Source: an uncultured Jannaschia sp.
Lineage (GTDB): Bacteria > Pseudomonadota > Alphaproteobacteria > Rhodobacterales > Rhodobacteraceae
Reading direction: 5' to 3'
DNA length: 10,057 bases
Assembly: GCA_937916365.1 (NCBI GenBank)
Contig: CALFSY010000142.1
Coordinates: 1-10,057, forward strand
Shown here: positions 6,483 through 10,057 of the stretch, piece by piece
Numbering within the stretch: position 1 is the stretch's first letter
Layout of the letters: each line of letters begins with the position of its first letter
The notes under the pieces: generated by a model
What the model was told of the DNA's origin: nothing
Seen by the model: only the letters and a program-made list of their open reading frames with translations
Database searches by the model: none
Translations under genes and position numbers: made by a program

Positions 6483-7278
6483 GCTTAAAAATCCAAAAAT
6501 TATTGCCATTGCCAATCAAAAAGGGGGCGTTGGGAAAACAACAACGGCTATCAATCTGGGCTCTGCGATGGCGCGTGTTGGAAAATCCGTGTTAATTATA
6601 GATATTGATCCGCAGGGGAATGCGTCCACCGGGCTTGGCCTTGGGGCGGAGGACCGTATCTTAACTACATATGACCTTTTGTTGGATGGTGTAGGCCTTG
6701 ATGAAATTGTTCGCCCAACACGTATCGATGGCCTTTATATTGCACCTGCAACAACTGATTTAAGCTCAACAGACATGGAAATGATTGAAAAATCAAACCG
6801 CGTATTTTTATTGAAAGAGGCCCTAAAAACTACAGCATTACAAAAATACGATTTTGTTTTTATTGATTGTCCGCCTTCGCTTAACCTTTTGACTGTAAAT
6901 GCTTTAACTGCGGCGCATACAATCCTGGTGCCATTACAGTCAGAATTTTTTGCTTTAGAAGGGTTATCGCAGTTAATGTTAACCATACGTGAGGTTCGAG
7001 AAACCGCAAATCCGAACCTTAGGATCGAAGGCATTGTTATAACGATGTATGATCATCGCAATAATTTAAGCAAACACGTGGAACAAGATGCCCGTGAAAA
7101 CCTTGGTGCATTAGTATTGAAAACACGTATTCCGCGGAATGTGCGTTTAAGCGAGGCACCATCCCATGCCATGTCTGTCATTGATTATGATCCAAAATCC
7201 ACGGGCAGCCAGGCTTACATGGATTTAGCCGACGAATTGCTGATGCGGCAAACCAATCCCCAGGTGGAGCCCGCATAG
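6475..7278 (+). CDS. parA: Chromosome-partitioning ATPase ParA (Soj family)
   Basis: A Walker-type ATPase that binds DNA non-specifically as an ATP dimer and draws ParB-parS complexes across the nucleoid. The deviant Walker A KGGVGKTTT (16-24), with its signature lysine, is followed by DIDPQGN (43-49) and Walker B region FIDCPPSL (129-136). The C-terminal RLSEAPSHAMSVIDYDPKS segment is standard for chromosomal ParA. Length is 267 residues from ATG 6475. An earlier in-frame ATG at 6436 would add 13 non-conserved residues inside rsmG, so I prefer 6475, which overlaps the rsmG end by eight bases. No N-terminal regulatory DNA-binding domain is present, so this is a short chromosomal ParA rather than a plasmid P1-type one. 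No own promoter is evident. parB starts one base after its stop. Confidence 0.96.
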   Translation: MTELKNPKIIAIANQKGGVGKTTTAINLGSAMARVGKSVLIIDIDPQGNASTGLGLGAEDRILTTYDLLLDGVGLDEIVRPTRIDGLYIAPATTDLSSTDMEMIEKSNRVFLLKEALKTTALQKYDFVFIDCPPSLNLLTVNALTAAHTILVPLQSEFFALEGLSQLMLTIREVRETANPNLRIEGIVITMYDHRNNLSKHVEQDARENLGALVLKTRIPRNVRLSEAPSHAMSVIDYDPKSTGSQAYMDLADELLMRQTNPQVEPA

Positions 7279-7279
7279 A

Positions 7280-8185
7280 ATGGCCCTAAAAAACGATCGC
7301 AAAGGTCTTGGTCGTGGCTTGTCGGCCTTAATGGCAGATATAGAACATGCCCCGGCAGGGGCGAACCCCGCCAAAACATTAAACATTGGGGAAAGGTTGG
7401 TTCCCATTGATCAGATTTTTGCAAACCCCGATCAACCCAGGCGGGCATTTTCCGAAGATGCGCTAGATGAGCTTACCAAATCCATTCATGAAAAAGGTAT
7501 AATTCAACCCCTAATTCTAAGACCCTATGGCGCACACGCTGATCAATACCAAATTGTGGCAGGTGAACGCCGGTGGCGTGCGGCACAAAAGGCACAACTG
7601 CATGAAGTGCCAGCAATCATACGTGATTTCAATGACTCAGAGGTCTTAGAAGTTGCGATCATTGAAAATATCCAACGCACTGACCTTAACCCTATGGAAG
7701 AAGCGCAAGGATACCGGCAATTAATTGATCGCTTTGGCCACACACAAGATCAACTTTCCAAAGCTATGGGCAAAAGCCGCAGCCATATTGCAAACCTCAT
7801 GCGCCTGTTATCTTTGCCCGATGATGTGCAAGACTTTGTGCGTGATGGCACCCTGACCGCCGGACACGCCCGTGTATTGGTTACCCAAGATAACCCATAT
7901 GAGCTGGCTAAAAAAATTATGGCACAAGGTCTTTCGGTGCGAGAGGCAGAAAATTTATTAAAATCAATAAAATATGATAAAAAAACAAAAAAACCTAAAC
8001 CCAATAAAGACGCCGATACATTGGCATTAGAAAGCGATCTAAGCGCGGCCCTGGGCATGAGTGTGCGTATTGATCATGATGGTGACACCGGAAAAGGGCG
8101 GCTTTTGGTGCAATATAAGGATTTGCAGGGCCTGGATGATTTGATGCGGCTTTTGGGGGGCGATACTAAAATAGTTCCCCATTAA
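7280..8185 (+). CDS. parB: Chromosome-partitioning protein ParB (Spo0J family CTPase)
   Basis: The parS-binding CTP-dependent DNA clamp. It begins with the basic ParA-interacting motif GLGRGLSAL (9-17), then the ParB/Sulfiredoxin-like NTP-binding domain from about 38, with GERRWRA (95-101) and ENIQRTDLNP (119-128), both CTP-binding hallmarks. A helix-turn-helix follows (TQDQLSKAMGKSRSHI, 145-160, and beyond), then TAGHARVL (183-190). A Lys-rich linker around residues 235-245 leads to the C-terminal dimerisation domain (LGMSVRIDHDGDTGKGRLLVQY). At 301 residues it is typical. The ATG at 7280 lies one base after the parA stop, so the two are coupled. Its targets are visible upstream at 3980-3995 and 5894-5909. 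The TAA stop overlaps the stop of hemW on the opposite strand. Confidence 0.96.
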   Translation: MALKNDRKGLGRGLSALMADIEHAPAGANPAKTLNIGERLVPIDQIFANPDQPRRAFSEDALDELTKSIHEKGIIQPLILRPYGAHADQYQIVAGERRWRAAQKAQLHEVPAIIRDFNDSEVLEVAIIENIQRTDLNPMEEAQGYRQLIDRFGHTQDQLSKAMGKSRSHIANLMRLLSLPDDVQDFVRDGTLTAGHARVLVTQDNPYELAKKIMAQGLSVREAENLLKSIKYDKKTKKPKPNKDADTLALESDLSAALGMSVRIDHDGDTGKGRLLVQYKDLQGLDDLMRLLGGDTKIVPH

Positions 8186-9345
8186 ACGATTAATAACTCT
8201 TTCAAAATTGCATTTAGAACCCGCCGCCCACTGGTGGTTGTTTTGACATGGCGATCCTCAACCACAATCAAATTTAAATCTGTCAAAAAAGACAATTTGA
8301 TCGGATCTAAATCGCGACCACCAAGACTTTTGTAACGGTGCATATCGCAGCCTTCGCTTAGGCGTAGCGACATCATAATGTATTCCTGCGCGTGCATATC
8401 GGGCGTTAAATGTTGCCGTGCTATTTCACCATTTCCTTTTATTTCAATGTGTTGTAGCCATTTCATAGGTGAAAGCACAGTTTCGGTGGCTATACGGCAA
8501 CCCCCTGTCGTTAATCGACCATGTGCGCCTGGGCCGATTCCGGCGTAATCACCGCCGCGCCAATAGATTAAATTATGCCGCGCCTCTTGCCCCGGGTGTG
8601 CGTGATTTGACACCTCATATCCAAATAATCCGGCCGCTGTGCACGCATCTTGGGTAATGTCATACATGTCTGCTGCGGCGTTTTCCTCGGGTAACCCTGG
8701 TAATTTACCGTTCCTAAATCTAACGCCGAACGATGTTTTTTCCTCTATGGTCAATTGGTAAAGCGATACATGCCCCGCATTCATGTGTAATGCTTGGTCA
8801 AGTTCTGCCTTCCATGCCTTTGGTGTTTGATATTGACGTGCATAAATCAGATCAAAACTAACCTGATCGAAACATTTTTGTGCAATATCAAATGCGCTAA
8901 TCCCTTCCTTTGCGGTATGTAACCGGCCCAGGCGGCATAGGTCGGCATCGTTTAGGGCCTGAATCCCCAACGATATTCGATTAACGCCTGCATCGCGAAA
9001 CGCCTGAAATTTGGCGATTTCAACAGATGTCGGATTTGCTTCAAGCGTTACTTCAAAATCGTTGCTAACGATCCATGTCGCACGGATATTTTCCAATAGG
9101 GTTGCCACAGTTTCCGGCAACATTAACGAAGGCGTTCCTCCGCCAAAAAACACGCTGCTTAAAACGCGACCCTTTGTTTCAAAGGAAATCCGTTCTATTT
9201 CGGATTGATAAGCATTTGCCCATCGGGTTTGGTCAATATGTTCCGCAACGTAACTGTTAAAATCGCAATAGGGGCACAGGGCCTGACAAAACGGCCAATG
9301 GATATACAGCCCAAACCCGCTGTTTTTCCAATCGTCACTTCTCAA
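8182..9345 (-). CDS. hemW: Radical SAM protein HemW (heme chaperone, HemN-like)
   Basis: A radical SAM protein of the HemN-like family, often annotated as oxygen-independent coproporphyrinogen oxidase. The HemW branch is thought to bind and deliver heme. GFGLYIHWPFC leads into the cluster-binding CxxxCxxC (Cys20, Cys24, Cys27). The residue after the next one is Phe29, not the fourth Cys of true HemN (CxxxCxxCxC), which points to HemW. FFGGGTPS (66-73) and the later SLYQLTIEEKTSFG and GIGPGAHGR segments support it. At 387 residues it is normal. The start is a TTG at 9345, overlapping the rdgB end by 11 bases; no other usable start lies close to the conserved IHWPFC. The ribosome-binding site is weak (GGTAG), so coupling to rdgB is likely. 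Confidence 0.93.
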   Translation of the reverse strand: MRSDDWKNSGFGLYIHWPFCQALCPYCDFNSYVAEHIDQTRWANAYQSEIERISFETKGRVLSSVFFGGGTPSLMLPETVATLLENIRATWIVSNDFEVTLEANPTSVEIAKFQAFRDAGVNRISLGIQALNDADLCRLGRLHTAKEGISAFDIAQKCFDQVSFDLIYARQYQTPKAWKAELDQALHMNAGHVSLYQLTIEEKTSFGVRFRNGKLPGLPEENAAADMYDITQDACTAAGLFGYEVSNHAHPGQEARHNLIYWRGGDYAGIGPGAHGRLTTGGCRIATETVLSPMKWLQHIEIKGNGEIARQHLTPDMHAQEYIMMSLRLSEGCDMHRYKSLGGRDLDPIKLSFLTDLNLIVVEDRHVKTTTSGRRVLNAILKELLIV

Positions 9346-9943
9346 AGGCGACTACCAATTTTTGAAATGCTTTTGCTCTGTGGCTCATCGCGTTTTTTTC
9401 CGCTGGAGGGATCTCGGCAAAGGTTTGATTGTAACCATCGGGTTGGAAAATTGGATCATACCCGTGCCCCTGTATCCCCCGCATGGGCCATACAATTTGC
9501 CCCTCAACCACACCTGTAAAAACTTTATCGTGCCCGTCAGGCCAAGCTAAAACCAACGTGCATTGAAACCTAGCGGTGTGGGGGTGCGGGGCGTTTATAT
9601 GGGCCAGCGCATTTTGAACCCGTTGCATGGCCATGGCAAAATCTCGCCCCGTTGGTGTTTCGGCCCAATCGGCGGTGTAAACCCCAGGTGCCCCGCCAAG
9701 GGCGTCGATTATCAAACCGCTATCGTCGGCCAACGATGGCAAACCCGTTACTTGAGCCGCGGCATGGGCTTTGATTCGGGCGTTTTCTAGGAATGTTTTT
9801 CCGGTTTCGTCTGGCTCTGGCAGATTGTGGTCCTTCGCAGTTTCGATGAAAATTTCAAATGGTCTTAAAAGATCAATGATTTCACCCAATTTCCCTTGGT
9901 TGTGGGTTGCGATCACCAATTTGTTTTCCGAAAATCCCTTCAC
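9335..9943 (-). CDS. rdgB: dITP/XTP pyrophosphatase RdgB (HAM1 family)
   Basis: A housekeeping nucleotide-pool enzyme that hydrolyses dITP, ITP and XTP to monophosphates and pyrophosphate, keeping deaminated purines out of DNA. Visible motifs are ATHNQGK (12-18, nucleotide binding), FLENARIKA (51 onward), LADDSGL (71-77) with the catalytic acidic pair, GGAPGVYTADWA, GHGYDPIF, and the C-terminal AMSHRAKAF. I take the GTG at 9943 as start, giving 202 residues, the usual length. A longer frame from ATG 9985 would add 14 unconserved residues inside rph. The rph stop and this GTG are separated by one base (TGA-T-GTG), arguing for re-initiation. The coding GC content (about 57% in a sampled line) is well above the left half of the window. 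Confidence 0.93.
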   Translation of the reverse strand: MKGFSENKLVIATHNQGKLGEIIDLLRPFEIFIETAKDHNLPEPDETGKTFLENARIKAHAAAQVTGLPSLADDSGLIIDALGGAPGVYTADWAETPTGRDFAMAMQRVQNALAHINAPHPHTARFQCTLVLAWPDGHDKVFTGVVEGQIVWPMRGIQGHGYDPIFQPDGYNQTFAEIPPAEKNAMSHRAKAFQKLVVAFEK

Positions 9944-9944
9944 A

Positions 9945-10057
9945 TCAGCCAACCGCCGCTGTTTGCATTTTAATAAGGGTATCAATGCCTTTGCTGGCTA
10001 ATCCATACAAAGACTCAAATTGTGCGCGGCTAAATGGTGCGCCCTCTGCGCTGGCCT
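9945..10057 (-). CDS. rph: Ribonuclease PH, C-terminal fragment (cut by the window edge)
   Basis: Only the last 36 residues and the stop are in the window. They read AEGAPFSRAQFESLYGLAS near the start, continue to KGIDTLIKMQTAAVG, and then stop at 9945-9947. The AEG-PF block followed by a Leu/Ala helix, KGI, and a short basic tail is the usual end of RNase PH, a phosphate-dependent 3'-5' exonuclease that trims tRNA precursors. The position directly upstream of rdgB and hemW on the same strand matches the conserved alphaproteobacterial order rph - rdgB - hemW. The gene is partial only because the window ends; nothing suggests damage. Confidence 0.85.
   Translation of the reverse strand, partial: ASAEGAPFSRAQFESLYGLASKGIDTLIKMQTAAVG

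Noticed and set aside
8157..8180. G-run/C-run hairpin near the parB end as a bidirectional terminator
   Set aside because: The stem is only four to five pairs around a long loop, with no T-run on either strand.
8469..8657. Plus-strand open frames opposite hemW and rdgB (also around 9205-9519 and 9771-10001)
   Set aside because: They mirror strongly conserved minus-strand genes and show no recognisable domain of their own.
9171..9185. CCTTTG-TTT-CAAAGG inverted repeat in hemW
   Set aside because: It is perfect but short, inside well-conserved coding sequence, with no tail or neighbouring start; treated as chance.

Overview
This looks like a piece of chromosome from an AT-rich alphaproteobacterium. 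The gene run rho - mnmE - mnmG - rsmG - parA - parB, facing a rph - rdgB - hemW run on the other strand, is the layout known near the replication origin in many alphaproteobacteria. The Rho P-loop (APPRTGKT), the MFHVKH start of MnmG and the ParB N-terminus (GLGRGLSAL) fit that class. The low GC content would suit a host-associated lineage such as Holosporales- or Rickettsiales-like bacteria, but that placement is inference. No phage, transposon, CRISPR or defence genes are visible; this is core chromosome.

Layout. Bases 69-863 encode RlmB, a 23S rRNA 2'-O-methyltransferase. Bases 864-1394 are a long, very AT-rich spacer without a convincing gene. It holds DnaA-box-like 9-mers, palindromes, a recurring TAAGATA/TATCTTA word, a likely rho promoter and a hairpin just before rho. 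Bases 1407-8185 form one tightly packed plus-strand block, with gaps of 0-11 bases or short overlaps: rho (transcription termination), mnmE and mnmG (tRNA wobble-uridine modification), rsmG (16S rRNA methylation), then parA and parB (chromosome segregation). Bases 8182-10057 run on the minus strand: the end of rph, rdgB and hemW. The parB and hemW stop codons overlap head-on.

How it works together. The most informative non-gene signals are two parS centromere sites written into coding sequence. One is a perfect 16-bp palindrome covering the mnmG start (3980-3995). The other is a one-mismatch copy in the rsmG N-terminus (5894-5909). ParB, encoded 1.4-3.3 kb downstream, should load there and be moved by ParA. 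The cis-acting centromere and its proteins thus sit within one transcription unit, close to a spacer that is a possible (unproven) origin.

Base composition changes across the window. Sampled lines are about 13% GC in the spacer, 38% in rho, 45% in mnmG, over 60% in early parA, 40% in hemW and 57% in rdgB. I found no clear new system; the spacer with its structured elements is the least explained part.
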